Origin: Chitinophagaceae bacterium
GTDB taxonomy: Bacteria > Bacteroidota > Bacteroidia > Chitinophagales > Chitinophagaceae
Length of the DNA stretch: 64,000 nucleotides
Assembly (NCBI GenBank): GCA_947452965.1
Contig: CANGEW010000009.1
Coordinates: 18,433-82,432 of the forward strand
Direction of reading: 5' to 3'
Shown here: one piece after another, positions 55,490 through 63,389 of the stretch
Layout: each line of letters opens with the position of its first letter
Numbering within the stretch: the first letter of the stretch is position 1
The notes under the pieces: generated by a model
Database searches by the model: none
What the model was told of the DNA's origin: nothing
The model's input: the letters and a program-made list of their open reading frames with translations, nothing else
Made by a program: the position numbers and the translations under genes

Positions 55490-58231
55490 TTATTTATTAA
55501 ATGCTGCATCGATAATCTCTGCTTGTTCTTTAGCATGAATTTTTGCATACCCAGTTGCGGTAGCTGCGCTTGCTAATCTGCTTAATATATAAAAATTTAT
55601 ATTTTTTATATTCATTCTCAAATAACTTGCAGCTCCCATGTTTAATGGTTCTTCTTGAACCCAATACCATATAGCCTTATTGTATTTTTTGTACAATTCA
55701 TCTAATTGCAATTGTGGTAAAGGATACAATTGTTCTAGCCTGACGATGGCTATATCGGTTCTATTATCTTTTTGACGTTTTTCTTCTAAATCAAAATAGA
55801 TTTTACCAGAACACATCAATACTTTTTTGATCGAAGAAGGGTCTTTTACTTGAATATCATCGATAACTTCTTTAAATGTTCCTGTTGTAAATTCAGATAG
55901 GTCGCTGGAGCTTCCCGGGTGTCTTAAGTTTGCTTTAGGTGAAAAATTAATCATTGGCTTTCTGAACTCCCAGGTCAACTGTCTGCGAAGTGCATGGAAA
56001 AAGTTTGCAGCGCTGGTAATATTTGTAATCACCATATTATACTCAGCGCATTGTTGTAAGAACCTTTCTAGTCTTGCACTGCTATGCTCTGGCCCTTGCC
56101 CTTCATAACCATGAGGAAGTAACATTACCAAACCATTCATATTTTGCCATTTCGTTTCGGCTGATGAAATAAATTGGTCTATGATAATTTGTGCGCCATT
56201 GGCAAAGTCGCCAAACTGTGCCTCCCAAATCACCAGCGAATTGGGATTTGCCATTGCGTAACCATATTCAAAACCAAGAACGGCATATTCGCTTAAGAAA
56301 GAATTAAAAATCCTCATCGAGGAATTATCTTTCGAAAATACATTTAAACGATTGTATTCCTCATTGGTTGACTCGTCGAATAAAACAGCATGTCGGTGAC
56401 TAAAAGTGCCTCTTTTAACATCTTGTCCGGTCATTCTTACATCCTTGCCATCTTCAATAATGCTTGCATAGGCCATCAACTCAGCTGTTGCCCAATCTAT
56501 TTTTTGTTGATCTTGATAAAGCTTTACCTTATCTTGAATTAGTTTTTCTACCTTTTTCAAAGGTTTAAAGGATTCAGGCCACTTCATGAGTCCCTCAAAT
56601 AATTGGGTTGCCTTTTCATGTGTTATAGAGGTATTGGGAGACTGATTAAAATCTTCTGCAGTTGCCTTTCTTAAACTCTTCCACCATAGTTCAGGCTTTT
56701 GATACTTGTAAGGGAGTGGATGTTGTTTAACTTCGTCTAGTCTTTCCTGTAAGTTCTTTAAAAAACTTTGCTCCATTTCTTTTGCTAATGACTTAGCATC
56801 TGGCTCTCCGTTTTCAATTAAAAACTGTGTGTATACTTCTCTTGGATTCAAGTGTTTGTCAATAATAGCATACAACTTAGGTTGTGTGAACTTAGGCTCA
56901 TCTCCTTCATTGTGTCCATGACGACGATAGCATACCATATCAATAAAAATATCCGAATTGAATTCTTGACGATACTTTGTTGCAATTTCGGCAGCTTTTA
57001 CAACCGCTTCAGGATCATCTCCATTAACATGTATCACGGGAGCTTCAACTAAAGCAGCCAAAGAGGTTGAGTAATTAGAACTTCTGGCATCACCAAAATC
57101 TGTAGTAAACCCAATTTGATTATTGATAACATAATGAATGGTTCCGTTGGTATGATAGCCTTTTAATTTACTCATTTGCAAAACCTCATACACAATGCCT
57201 TGTCCGGCTACAGAGGCGTCGCCATGAATTAAAATCGGCATGATTTTTTGATAATCGCTTTGATACATTACATCCGCTTTGCTTCTAGCATAGCCAATCA
57301 CTACGGGATTTACTGCTTCCAAATGAGAAGGATTAGGACATAATTTCAAATGAATTTTCTTGCCATTGGTTGTTTCGATATCACTACTAAATCCTAAATG
57401 GTATTTTACATCACCTGACCCCATTGTTGTATCAGGCAATGCGTTCCCTTCAAATTCATTAAAAATTTCCTCGTAAGTTTTTCCTAAAATATTGGCTAAT
57501 ACATTCAACCTTCCTCTATGCGCCATACCAATTACAATTTCTTGAACATGATGATCAGCAGAAGTGTTCAAAATTGCATCCAAAGCGGCAATAGTTGTTT
57601 CGCCTCCTTCCAAACTAAATCTTTTTTGACCTATATATTTGGTATGAAGAAATTTCTCAAACATTACCCCCTCATTCAATTTTTGAAGTATTCTTCTTTT
57701 TTGTTCAATTGATAATGGTTCCAGCATTTTCTTTTCTACAGCATTGATAAGCCATTCTGTTTTTTTGCTATCGCCAATGTAACCCAATTCTACCCCTACA
57801 TGATTTGTATAACACTTTTGAAGATGCTTCAGTATGTTTTGCAAAGAAGCTTTTCCTAAACCTAAAACTTGACCTACTTCAAAATCCTGTGCAAGATCAG
57901 TTTCATTGAGTCCGAAAAAATTCAATTCAAGATTCGCATTTCGATTAATTCTTTCTCTGATGGGGTTTGTTTTGGCAATCAGATGTCCTTTTTTTCTATA
58001 TGCTTCTATCAATTGAAAAACCGCTAACTCTTTACTCAATTGACCACCAGAAAAAGAAGGTCCGGAAGTTATGGGAGATGAGGATGCTAGATTGTTATTT
58101 ACTGCAAAGTCAAATCCTTCAAAAAACTTTCTATAGTCTACGTCAACGCTTTCTGGATTTTGAACAAAATCTCTGTATAATTGCTCTATATAACTTGGAT
58201 GGGAATTTGTAATAAATTGAAAATCCTTCAT
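55490..58231 (-). CDS. sucA: 2-oxoglutarate dehydrogenase E1 component
   Basis: Thiamine-dependent E1 of the 2-oxoglutarate dehydrogenase complex in the TCA cycle (913 residues). The N-terminal SYIEQLYRDFVQNPESV motif and the later IGMAHRGRLNVLANILGK (TPP binding), FIDMVCYRRHGHNEGDEP and HGYEGQGPEHSSARLERFLQ segments identify it. sucB (E2) is not next to it. The gene precedes ffh with a 24-bp gap. Confidence 0.96.
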   Translation of the reverse strand: MKDFQFITNSHPSYIEQLYRDFVQNPESVDVDYRKFFEGFDFAVNNNLASSSPITSGPSFSGGQLSKELAVFQLIEAYRKKGHLIAKTNPIRERINRNANLELNFFGLNETDLAQDFEVGQVLGLGKASLQNILKHLQKCYTNHVGVELGYIGDSKKTEWLINAVEKKMLEPLSIEQKRRILQKLNEGVMFEKFLHTKYIGQKRFSLEGGETTIAALDAILNTSADHHVQEIVIGMAHRGRLNVLANILGKTYEEIFNEFEGNALPDTTMGSGDVKYHLGFSSDIETTNGKKIHLKLCPNPSHLEAVNPVVIGYARSKADVMYQSDYQKIMPILIHGDASVAGQGIVYEVLQMSKLKGYHTNGTIHYVINNQIGFTTDFGDARSSNYSTSLAALVEAPVIHVNGDDPEAVVKAAEIATKYRQEFNSDIFIDMVCYRRHGHNEGDEPKFTQPKLYAIIDKHLNPREVYTQFLIENGEPDAKSLAKEMEQSFLKNLQERLDEVKQHPLPYKYQKPELWWKSLRKATAEDFNQSPNTSITHEKATQLFEGLMKWPESFKPLKKVEKLIQDKVKLYQDQQKIDWATAELMAYASIIEDGKDVRMTGQDVKRGTFSHRHAVLFDESTNEEYNRLNVFSKDNSSMRIFNSFLSEYAVLGFEYGYAMANPNSLVIWEAQFGDFANGAQIIIDQFISSAETKWQNMNGLVMLLPHGYEGQGPEHSSARLERFLQQCAEYNMVITNITSAANFFHALRRQLTWEFRKPMINFSPKANLRHPGSSSDLSEFTTGTFKEVIDDIQVKDPSSIKKVLMCSGKIYFDLEEKRQKDNRTDIAIVRLEQLYPLPQLQLDELYKKYNKAIWYWVQEEPLNMGAASYLRMNIKNINFYILSRLASAATATGYAKIHAKEQAEIIDAAFNK

Positions 58232-58380
58232 TTTTTGATAATAATTGAGTTAGTCGGGTTAAAAATTAGAAGCCGATTGCAAATATCGGTCTAAAACTTA
58301 AGAAAATCAGTTGAAAATCAATAAAAATAGGATGAATTTTAACTATATCGTTATCGAAAAAATAAAAAAATTGAAAAAAA

Positions 58381-58412
58381 TTGAAAAGTACAGAAGTCTT
58401 TCACTATATTTG
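58381..58412 (+). promoter_or_regulatory. Promoter of rpsT
   Basis: TTG (58381-58383) and TATATTTG (58405-58412, exact) are 21 bp apart, a good match to the Bacteroidota consensus. The rpsT ATG lies 20 bp after. Confidence 0.7.
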
Positions 58413-58431
58413 CATCCCAAAAAAAAAGTAA

Positions 58432-58689
58432 ATGGCAAATCATTCAGCTACCAAAAAAGATGTTCGTCAGAGTGCAAAGCGCAACGAGCGCAATCGCTAT
58501 TATGGAAAAACAACTCGTAATGCCATCCGTGATATTAGAGCAATAGAAGAAAAAAGTGCTGCTTCAGAAAAATTGCCTGAAGTATCATCAATGATTGATA
58601 AATTGGCTAGACGTGGTACTATCCACAAAAACAAAGCTGCTAATTTGAAGAGAAAATTAGCATTAAAAGTTAATAGCTTAAAAAAGTAA
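58432..58689 (+). CDS. rpsT: 30S ribosomal protein S20
   Basis: An 85-residue, strongly basic, helical protein that binds 16S rRNA. The MANHSATKKDVRQSAKRNERN opening is the S20 signature. The gene is monocistronic with a clear promoter and a strong terminator. Confidence 0.96.
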   Translation: MANHSATKKDVRQSAKRNERNRYYGKTTRNAIRDIRAIEEKSAASEKLPEVSSMIDKLARRGTIHKNKAANLKRKLALKVNSLKK

Positions 58690-58711
58690 CAATTACCGAT
58701 TTTAAGTATAA

Positions 58712-58743
58712 AAAAAGCAGTCCAAATGTATGGGCTGCTTTTT
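58712..58743 (+). terminator. Terminator of rpsT
   Basis: AAAAAGCAGTCC (58712-58723) pairs with GGGCTGCTTTTT (58732-58743), 12 bp with one G-U pair, followed by GTTTTT. Confidence 0.85.
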
Positions 58744-58832
58744 GTTTTTCATACCCGGCTTGATTTAAAAAGACAGAGGAAAGAATTATTAAAAAAAACA
58801 CAAGAAAGTCTCTATTAATCCACTAATAATAC

Positions 58833-58840
58833 TATCTTTG
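58833..58840 (+). promoter_or_regulatory. Promoter -7 element of the rpsF operon
   Basis: TATCTTTG matches TAnnTTTG exactly. Transcription would start near 58847, so a leader of about 50 nt precedes rpsF at 58895. It contains a short GC hairpin (CCCG at 58845-58848 with CGGG at 58855-58858), which could be a site for S6:S18 feedback control. Confidence 0.55.
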
Positions 58841-58894
58841 CAACCCCGCAAAAACGGGATGTATAATTATTTTTTAACCAAAAAAAACAGGGAA

Positions 58895-59251
58895 ATGAGC
58901 AACTACGAATTGATGGTGATTTTTACCCCTGTGCTTTCTGAGGAAGATTACAAATCTGCTCAGAAAAAATTTGAAGCACTTGTAAAGGAAAACGGTGGTT
59001 CAGTAGCGCACAGCAAACCATGGGGACTAAAATCACTGGCGTATCCAATTGCCAAAAAGACTACAGGTCTATATTGGGTAATGGAATATAGCGCGCCAAC
59101 CAGCTTCAATGAAAAGTTGAAAATTCAACTTTTGCGTGACGAAAATGTAATGCGTCACATGTTCACTGTACTCGATAAATACGCCGTTGAGTACAATGCC
59201 AAAAAGAGAAGTGGTGTACATTCTAAAACAGAAAAAGCGGAGGTATTGTAA
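58895..59251 (+). CDS. rpsF: 30S ribosomal protein S6
   Basis: A 118-residue protein of the S6 family that pairs with S18 on the ribosome platform. [15 protein letters not shown] is the family start, with the later [18 protein letters not shown] and [11 protein letters not shown]. The ATG at 58895 is used because an upstream ATG (58838) lies in the leader behind the promoter element. It is followed by rpsR and rplI. Confidence 0.95.
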   Translation: MSNYELMVIFTPVLSEEDYKSAQKKFEALVKENGGSVAHSKPWGLKSLAYPIAKKTTGLYWVMEYSAPTSFNEKLKIQLLRDENVMRHMFTVLDKYAVEYNAKKRSGVHSKTEKAEVL

Positions 59252-59253
59252 TC

Positions 59254-59520
59254 ATGGCAAAAGCTAACGAAATCAAGTACTTAACAGCTATCAAAGCTGA
59301 TAACAGACCAAAGAAGTATTGTCGCTTTAAAAAAATGGGTATCCACTATATTGATTATAAGGATGCTGAGTTTTTGAAGAAGTTTTTGAATGAACAAGGT
59401 AAAATGTTACCTCGTCGTATCACAGGCAACTCTTTGAAGTTTCAACGTAAAGTAAGTCAAGCTGTGAAGAAAGCACGTCAAATGGCTATTCTTCCATACG
59501 TAACTGATCTTTTAAAATAA
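59254..59520 (+). CDS. rpsR: 30S ribosomal protein S18
   Basis: An 88-residue basic protein. [19 protein letters not shown] and the core [26 protein letters not shown] are S18 signatures. It starts 2 bp after the rpsF stop, as in the usual rpsF-rpsR-rplI operon. Confidence 0.96.
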   Translation: MAKANEIKYLTAIKADNRPKKYCRFKKMGIHYIDYKDAEFLKKFLNEQGKMLPRRITGNSLKFQRKVSQAVKKARQMAILPYVTDLLK

Positions 59521-59601
59521 TTTTTCACCACCCTAATCCCAATTTATGGGAGAAAGCTTTTGCTATATTCATAGTAACAGTTGGGTAAAAATGCGAAAAC
59601 A

Positions 59602-60048
59602 ATGCAGGTAATATTAATTCAAGACGTGAATAATCTTGGCGGAGCCAATGAATTGGTAACCGTAAAAAACGGATATGGTCGCAACTACCTTATTCCACAA
59701 AAATTAGCAGTTGAGGCTAGTCCTAGTAATTTGAAGCAGTTAAATGAAAAACTGAAGCAACAAGCTAAGAAAGAAGCTAAATTATTGGCTGAGATCAACA
59801 ACGTTATTAATGTTCTTAAAGAAGGAGTTTTGAAAATTGGTGCTAAAACTGGTACTAGTGGCAAAATCTTTGGTAGCGTTACATCGGTTCAAATTGCACG
59901 TGCTATAAAAGAGCAAAAAGGTTACGAAATCGACCGCCGTCGTATTCACATATTAGACGATGTAAAGGAATTAGGTACTTTCAAAGCAAAAATCGACTTT
60001 GGAAATGGAAACGAAACAGAGGTTGAGTTTGAAGTAGTATCTGAATAA
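59602..60048 (+). CDS. rplI: 50S ribosomal protein L9
   Basis: A 148-residue L9: the MQVILIQDVNNLGGANELVTVKNGYGRNYLIP N-domain is followed by a long helix and a C-domain. The ATG at 59602 replaces an in-frame TTG at 59581, since homologues start with MQVIL. It closes the rpsF operon, with a hairpin terminator after it. Confidence 0.96.
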   Translation: MQVILIQDVNNLGGANELVTVKNGYGRNYLIPQKLAVEASPSNLKQLNEKLKQQAKKEAKLLAEINNVINVLKEGVLKIGAKTGTSGKIFGSVTSVQIARAIKEQKGYEIDRRRIHILDDVKELGTFKAKIDFGNGNETEVEFEVVSE

Positions 60049-60074
60049 CATTACGATTGCTTATTTATTAATAG

Positions 60075-60104
60075 AAGCCACCTTGATATTCAGGGTGGTT
60101 TTTT
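60075..60104 (+). terminator. Terminator of the rpsF-rpsR-rplI operon
   Basis: AAGCCACCTTGA (60075-60086) pairs with TCAGGGTGGTTT (60090-60101), with two G-U pairs, around a 3-nt loop; a T-run follows. Confidence 0.82.
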
Positions 60105-60152
60105 ATTTTAGTTATTTTTTTTTAATTCGATGAATTTTATTAGGGAAACCCC

Positions 60153-60160
60153 TATCTTTA
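60153..60160 (+). promoter_or_regulatory. Candidate -7 element for the RRM protein gene
   Basis: TATCTTTA (one mismatch to TAnnTTTG). The leader to the ATG at 60237 would be about 70 nt and very A/U-rich, as is common for RNA-binding or cold-responsive genes. Confidence 0.4.
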
Positions 60161-60236
60161 CTAAGTAGAAGTGATTTCTATATTTCAAGGGAAAAAGAAT
60201 CGCTCATTTTTTAATTTTTTTAAACAGTTTTTTACA

Positions 60237-60632
60237 ATGAACATTTATGTTGGAAATCTTAGTTGGTCTATGACAGACGAAGATTTAACGAATCTATTCA
60301 CTCAGTACGGTACCGTAACCAGTGGTAAAATTTTAAAGGACAAAATGAACGGCCGTAGTAAGGGCTTTGGTTTTGTTGAAATGGAAGACGATGAAGCAGC
60401 TAAAACTGCGATCGCTAACTTAAACGAAACAGAAGTAATGGGTCGTAAGTTAATTGTTAACGAATCACAACCTCGTCCAGAAGGTGAATACAAGAAGCGT
60501 TCTGGTGGTGGATTTGGCGGAAACCGTGGCGGTGGAAGTCGTGGTGGTTATGGCGGCGGTGGAAACCGTGGCGGTGGCTACGGCGGTGGAAGTCGTGGTG
60601 GTAACGGTGGTGGATATAACAGAGATTTTTAA
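60237..60632 (+). CDS. Glycine-rich RNA-binding protein (RRM domain)
   Basis: A 131-residue protein: residues 1-80 are an RNA recognition motif (RNP2 IYVGNL, RNP1 KGFGFVEM), and residues 85-131 are a glycine/arginine tail with RGG-type repeats (GGGNRGGGYGGGSRGG). The start is MNIYVGNLSW; an earlier in-frame ATG at 60171 adds an unlikely tail. Similar proteins in Bacteroidota and cyanobacteria are often cold-induced. It has its own leader and terminator. Confidence 0.93.
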   Translation: MNIYVGNLSWSMTDEDLTNLFTQYGTVTSGKILKDKMNGRSKGFGFVEMEDDEAAKTAIANLNETEVMGRKLIVNESQPRPEGEYKKRSGGGFGGNRGGGSRGGYGGGGNRGGGYGGGSRGGNGGGYNRDF

Positions 60633-60656
60633 TTATACATCCATAGCATTATTCAG

Positions 60657-60686
60657 ATCCCTCGGTTTTTCCGGGGGATTTTTTTT
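60657..60686 (+). terminator. Terminator of the RRM protein gene
   Basis: ATCCCTCGG (60657-60665) pairs with CCGGGGGAT (60671-60679) around a 5-nt loop, then a T-run to 60686. It ends the ordinary chromosome before the accessory block. Confidence 0.85.
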
Positions 60687-60894
60687 CGAATGATTTATGG
60701 ATCAAAAATTATTTTTTGTTGATAGACCCAAAATAATAGCATGAATATGATGCTTCAGAATTGCAAGCCGTGAAGAAGCGAGGGAGATGAACCTAAAGAA
60801 ATTGTTACCCTTTGTGATATCGGAATTGGTGAATAAAGTTCATTGAATTATTATCCAGTGATGCTTTGACTCAATTATTTTTGAAACAAAAAAA
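60687..60894 (+). other. Intergenic stretch before the recombinase
   Basis: About 208 bp between the RRM terminator and the recombinase. It holds a tiny frame (60787-60846, 19 codons, MNLKKLLPFVISELVNKVH) that is too short to call, and TATTTTTG (60876-60883, exact TAnnTTTG) near the recombinase start. I see no clear gene, transposon end or RNA gene. Confidence 0.4.
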
Positions 60895-61983
60895 ATGAAA
60901 ATAGATGAAAGTTGGAAAATTGAGTACTGCGTTGTGCAGGGGAGAAAAATGATTGCAATTCATTTTGAAAAAAAAGAGGAATGGATAAACAAGGTCAAAA
61001 CCATTAAAGGTGCAAAGTGGAACAATACCCTTAAATGCTGGCTGATCATAGATTGCGTTACACATAGAAAATTGTTAGGGTTGCAGCCTAAAGACTACTT
61101 GAATGAGATGATTATACAAGATAAAAAGATGAGTGAGGAAAATAAACAGCTACTTATCAAATTAAAAGAATACATGCAGAGTATCAGATACAGTGAATCT
61201 ACTATTAGAACGTATATACAAAGTTTACAAGTTTTCTTGAGTTATTTTCATCCAAAAAACATTGCTGATATTGACAATAATGATGTGAATGAATTTAACA
61301 GGGAGTTTATCCTCAAGAAGCAACTATCTGCATCTTATCAGTCACAATTTGTGAATGCTTTAAAGATTCTGGTAAGCATAACAAGGGATAATAGATTAGA
61401 TATAGAAAAACTAATCAGGCCGAAGAAGCCTTTTATTTTGCCCAAAGTAATCAGCGAGGAAGAGGTTGCGAAGATTATTGATGGTTGTGAAAATGAAAAG
61501 CACCGTACGATGCTTAGTTTGATTTATAGTGCTGGGTTAAGAAGAGGGGAATTATTAAATCTGAAGGTGACGGACATAGACAGCTACAGAATGATGATAT
61601 ATATAAGGAGTGGAAAGGGAGCAAAAGACAGGATGGTTCCTTTATCAAATGTGGTGTTAGAAATGCTCCGGAGTTATTATAAAAAGTATAAGCCAAAAGC
61701 GTATTTATTTGAGGGGCAATATGGGGGCAGATATTCTGAGCGCAGCATAGAAATGGTCTTAAAAAAGGCGGTAGATGCTGTGGGAATTAAAAAAAATATT
61801 AATTTACACATGCTTCGTCATAGTTATGCGACACACTTGATGGAAGCGGGTACAAATCTTAGAATAATACAAGAGTTATTGGGGCATAAGAGTGCAAAGA
61901 CTACTCAAATTTACACACATGTGAGTAGCCATGCATTGAGCAAAGTGGTGAGTCCGTTAGATCGATTAAAGTTAAAAAAATGA
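60895..61983 (+). CDS. Tyrosine recombinase/integrase (Xer-like, with N-terminal module)
   Basis: A 362-residue site-specific recombinase. Residues 1-66 form an extra module (IHFEKKEEWINKVKTIKGAKW, LKCWLIIDC) of a kind seen ahead of some Bacteroidota integrases. Residues 80-165 are the core-binding domain and 180-360 the catalytic domain with all six residues: Arg216 (AGLRRGEL), Lys241 (SGKGAKD), His305 and Arg308 (HMLRHSY), His331 (LLGHKSA) and Tyr340 (IYTHV). The insert that sets integron integrases apart between the Lys and His boxes is absent. It points the same way as the two ORFs that follow. Likely the enzyme that moves these cassettes. Confidence 0.92.
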   Translation: MKIDESWKIEYCVVQGRKMIAIHFEKKEEWINKVKTIKGAKWNNTLKCWLIIDCVTHRKLLGLQPKDYLNEMIIQDKKMSEENKQLLIKLKEYMQSIRYSESTIRTYIQSLQVFLSYFHPKNIADIDNNDVNEFNREFILKKQLSASYQSQFVNALKILVSITRDNRLDIEKLIRPKKPFILPKVISEEEVAKIIDGCENEKHRTMLSLIYSAGLRRGELLNLKVTDIDSYRMMIYIRSGKGAKDRMVPLSNVVLEMLRSYYKKYKPKAYLFEGQYGGRYSERSIEMVLKKAVDAVGIKKNINLHMLRHSYATHLMEAGTNLRIIQELLGHKSAKTTQIYTHVSSHALSKVVSPLDRLKLKK

Positions 61984-62016
61984 AAATAACACGCAACAAT
62001 ATCATTCAGAACATTC

Positions 62017-62101
62017 GCCTAACAAACTTTCTTAAGGGTTTTTTGGTATCATATGCGAAATGAGTTGCGTAGATAAGCGAGTTATAGCTAAGCCGTTGGA
62101 C
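62017..62101 (+). other. Candidate leading recombination region (attI-like) after the recombinase
   Basis: GCCTAAC (62017-62023) and GTTGGAC (62095-62101) match the RYYYAAC and GTTRRRY boxes of integron sites, but the sequence between them does not fold like sites at 62719-62844 and 63311-63395. GTTATAGC (62081-62088) matches the inverse of the downstream R'' box. This could be the attI-like landing site or chance. It lies 34 bp past the recombinase stop. Confidence 0.35.
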
Positions 62102-62838
62102 AGACTTCCGTAAAGACATTTGAATGAAAAAACGACTTTTAATTTTCTTAATATTATGCCTGACGGGTTTTGTTATTTACAAAGTGACAAAAAAAATCAA
62201 CCTCAATTTCAATTATGAGGTCGGACAACATTTGGACAGTTTAAATAATGTTGTTGTATATTACAATGGCGGGGTCGACAACTCTTCCGGACGCAACACC
62301 TCTCCTGACAATTATAACATCGGCATCAAATACCAGTGCGTTGAATTCGTGAAACGTTATTACTACGAGCATTTAAATCATAAAATGCCAGACGCATACG
62401 GACACGCCAAAGACTTTTTCGATAAAAACCTTACTGACGGTGAATTGAACACGAAACGTAATTTAGTTCAATATAAAAATGGCAGTAAATCAAAACCTAA
62501 ACCCGACGACTTGGTTATATTTTCGGGTTCAACGTTTAATAAATACGGACACGTTGCAATAATCTCTTCGGTTGACGATGATGAAATTGAAATTATTCAG
62601 CAAAACCCTGGACCATTTGGTAAGTCACGAGACAAAATAAAATTAAACAACATTGACGGCCTATGGACACTCGACAACGACAGATTACTTGGTTGGTTAA
62701 GGAAGAAGGAATAAAACTGTGTGCAACGGCCAACCTATAACAGCACCTAGCCAAAATGCCCGCTTTTTTGTATATTGCCTCCGCTAACGCTTCGGCGGAC
62801 ATAAATAAGGCGCGGGCACTTCGGCTAGCTGCCAAACG
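62081..62838 (+). mobile_element. Putative gene cassette 1 (CHAP protein)
   Basis: The cassette is bounded by GTTATAGC (62081) and the G at 62838 in the next core. Its first 23 nt (62081-62103) and the 23 nt at 62719-62741 are inverted complements at 18 of 23 positions. It contains one ORF running the same way as the recombinase, followed by a long palindrome. Exact boundaries are inferred from the core G-TT convention of integrons. Confidence 0.55.
62124..62714 (+). CDS. CHAP-domain protein with N-terminal membrane segment
   Basis: A 196-residue protein: an N-terminal hydrophobic segment (LLIFLILCLTGFVIY, about 5-20) and then a CHAP domain (about residues 60-190) with the catalytic Cys in IKYQCVEFVKRYYY and His in KYGHVAIISSV; NPGPFG follows with the third polar residue. 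CHAP enzymes cut peptidoglycan crosslinks or amidate peptides. Base composition looks richer in GC than the neighbours, which suggests transfer. It is the only gene of cassette 1. A role in defence, competition or cell-wall processing is possible but not shown. Confidence 0.85.
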   Translation: MKKRLLIFLILCLTGFVIYKVTKKINLNFNYEVGQHLDSLNNVVVYYNGGVDNSSGRNTSPDNYNIGIKYQCVEFVKRYYYEHLNHKMPDAYGHAKDFFDKNLTDGELNTKRNLVQYKNGSKSKPKPDDLVIFSGSTFNKYGHVAIISSVDDDEIEIIQQNPGPFGKSRDKIKLNNIDGLWTLDNDRLLGWLRKKE

Positions 62839-62844
62839 TTAGTG
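62719..62844 (+). repeat. attC-like palindrome B
   Basis: A long imperfect palindrome after the CHAP gene. A 21-nt arm at 62743-62763 pairs with one at 62812-62832 (17 of 21 when aligned as inverted complements; core GCCCGC/GCGGGC and CTAGCC/GGCTAG). An apical hairpin (TCCGC 62780-62784, GCGGA 62795-62799) sits in the middle. TAAC (62738-62741) and GTTAG (62838-62842) lie outside the arms. This is the overall shape of an integron attC site. Confidence 0.6.
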
Positions 62845-63389
62845 GCAATACAATGAAAACATGATATAAGATTGGAACAAATTAAACTAAATAAAGAAAA
62901 TCCTGAATTGGAATTCAAATTGAATGCTGAAGACAGCTCTTTAATGATACATAGTGCTTTCGTAACATCACAAAATAATTCTGAAAACGAATGGACTAAT
63001 TTCATTTCAAAGGTTAAACTAACGGCTGAACTGAAATATGTTGTTTTCGATGACCAGCAAGGACGCTTCATTGATGAAAGAAAAAATCAGTTCCCTATAA
63101 ATTTACTGGTTGACCCATACCAAGTACAACCGATATTTCATTTGAACACATTAATAAGAAACGAAATGTTTACTAAAGGAATTAATCCTGATCTGAAGTT
63201 TTATAGTATACTGAAATTGGAAATAAAAGATTATGAAAACTTGGATAACGACCACATTCTAGTATTGAACATTGAGAAATTTAAAATAGATGACTAAAAG
63301 CACATACCGCTAACAGCGTGTAAGAAATATTGCCTTGCCGTCCCGAATTCTCGGGACAACACGAGGCAACATCGCCTACACACAAACCG
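62839..63389 (+). mobile_element. Putative gene cassette 2 (unknown 141-residue protein)
   Basis: Runs from TTAGTGG (62839) to the G of the next core (63389). RC of its start (CCACTAAC) matches the 3' box CCGCTAAC (63307-63314) at 7 of 8 positions, as expected when a cassette circularises. It holds one forward ORF and a palindrome. Boundaries are inferred. Confidence 0.5.
62872..63297 (+). CDS. Hypothetical cassette protein
   Basis: A 141-residue protein I do not recognise. No ATG is available: the first possible start after an in-frame stop is TTG at 62872; the next Met is 24 codons on. The sequence is acidic and polar with VVFDDQQGRFIDERKN in the middle and DHILVLNIEKFKID at the end, and no signal peptide or membrane segment. 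It is alone in its cassette. Likely cytosolic; function open. Confidence 0.65.
   Translation: MEQIKLNKENPELEFKLNAEDSSLMIHSAFVTSQNNSENEWTNFISKVKLTAELKYVVFDDQQGRFIDERKNQFPINLLVDPYQVQPIFHLNTLIRNEMFTKGINPDLKFYSILKLEIKDYENLDNDHILVLNIEKFKIDD

Noticed and set aside
58271..58289. CCGAT/ATCGG hairpin before sucA as an operator
   Set aside because: Only 5 bp stem in an AT-rich gap; no second copy seen.
60787..60846. Small ORF of 19 codons (MNLKKLLPFVISELVNKVH)
   Set aside because: Too short, no homology seen; perhaps a relic of an insertion sequence, but not supportable.
62744..62799. A small transposon or REP element in the GC-rich stretch after the CHAP gene
   Set aside because: No transposase, no target duplication, and the arms differ from those of site C while the end boxes agree, so recombination sites fit better.
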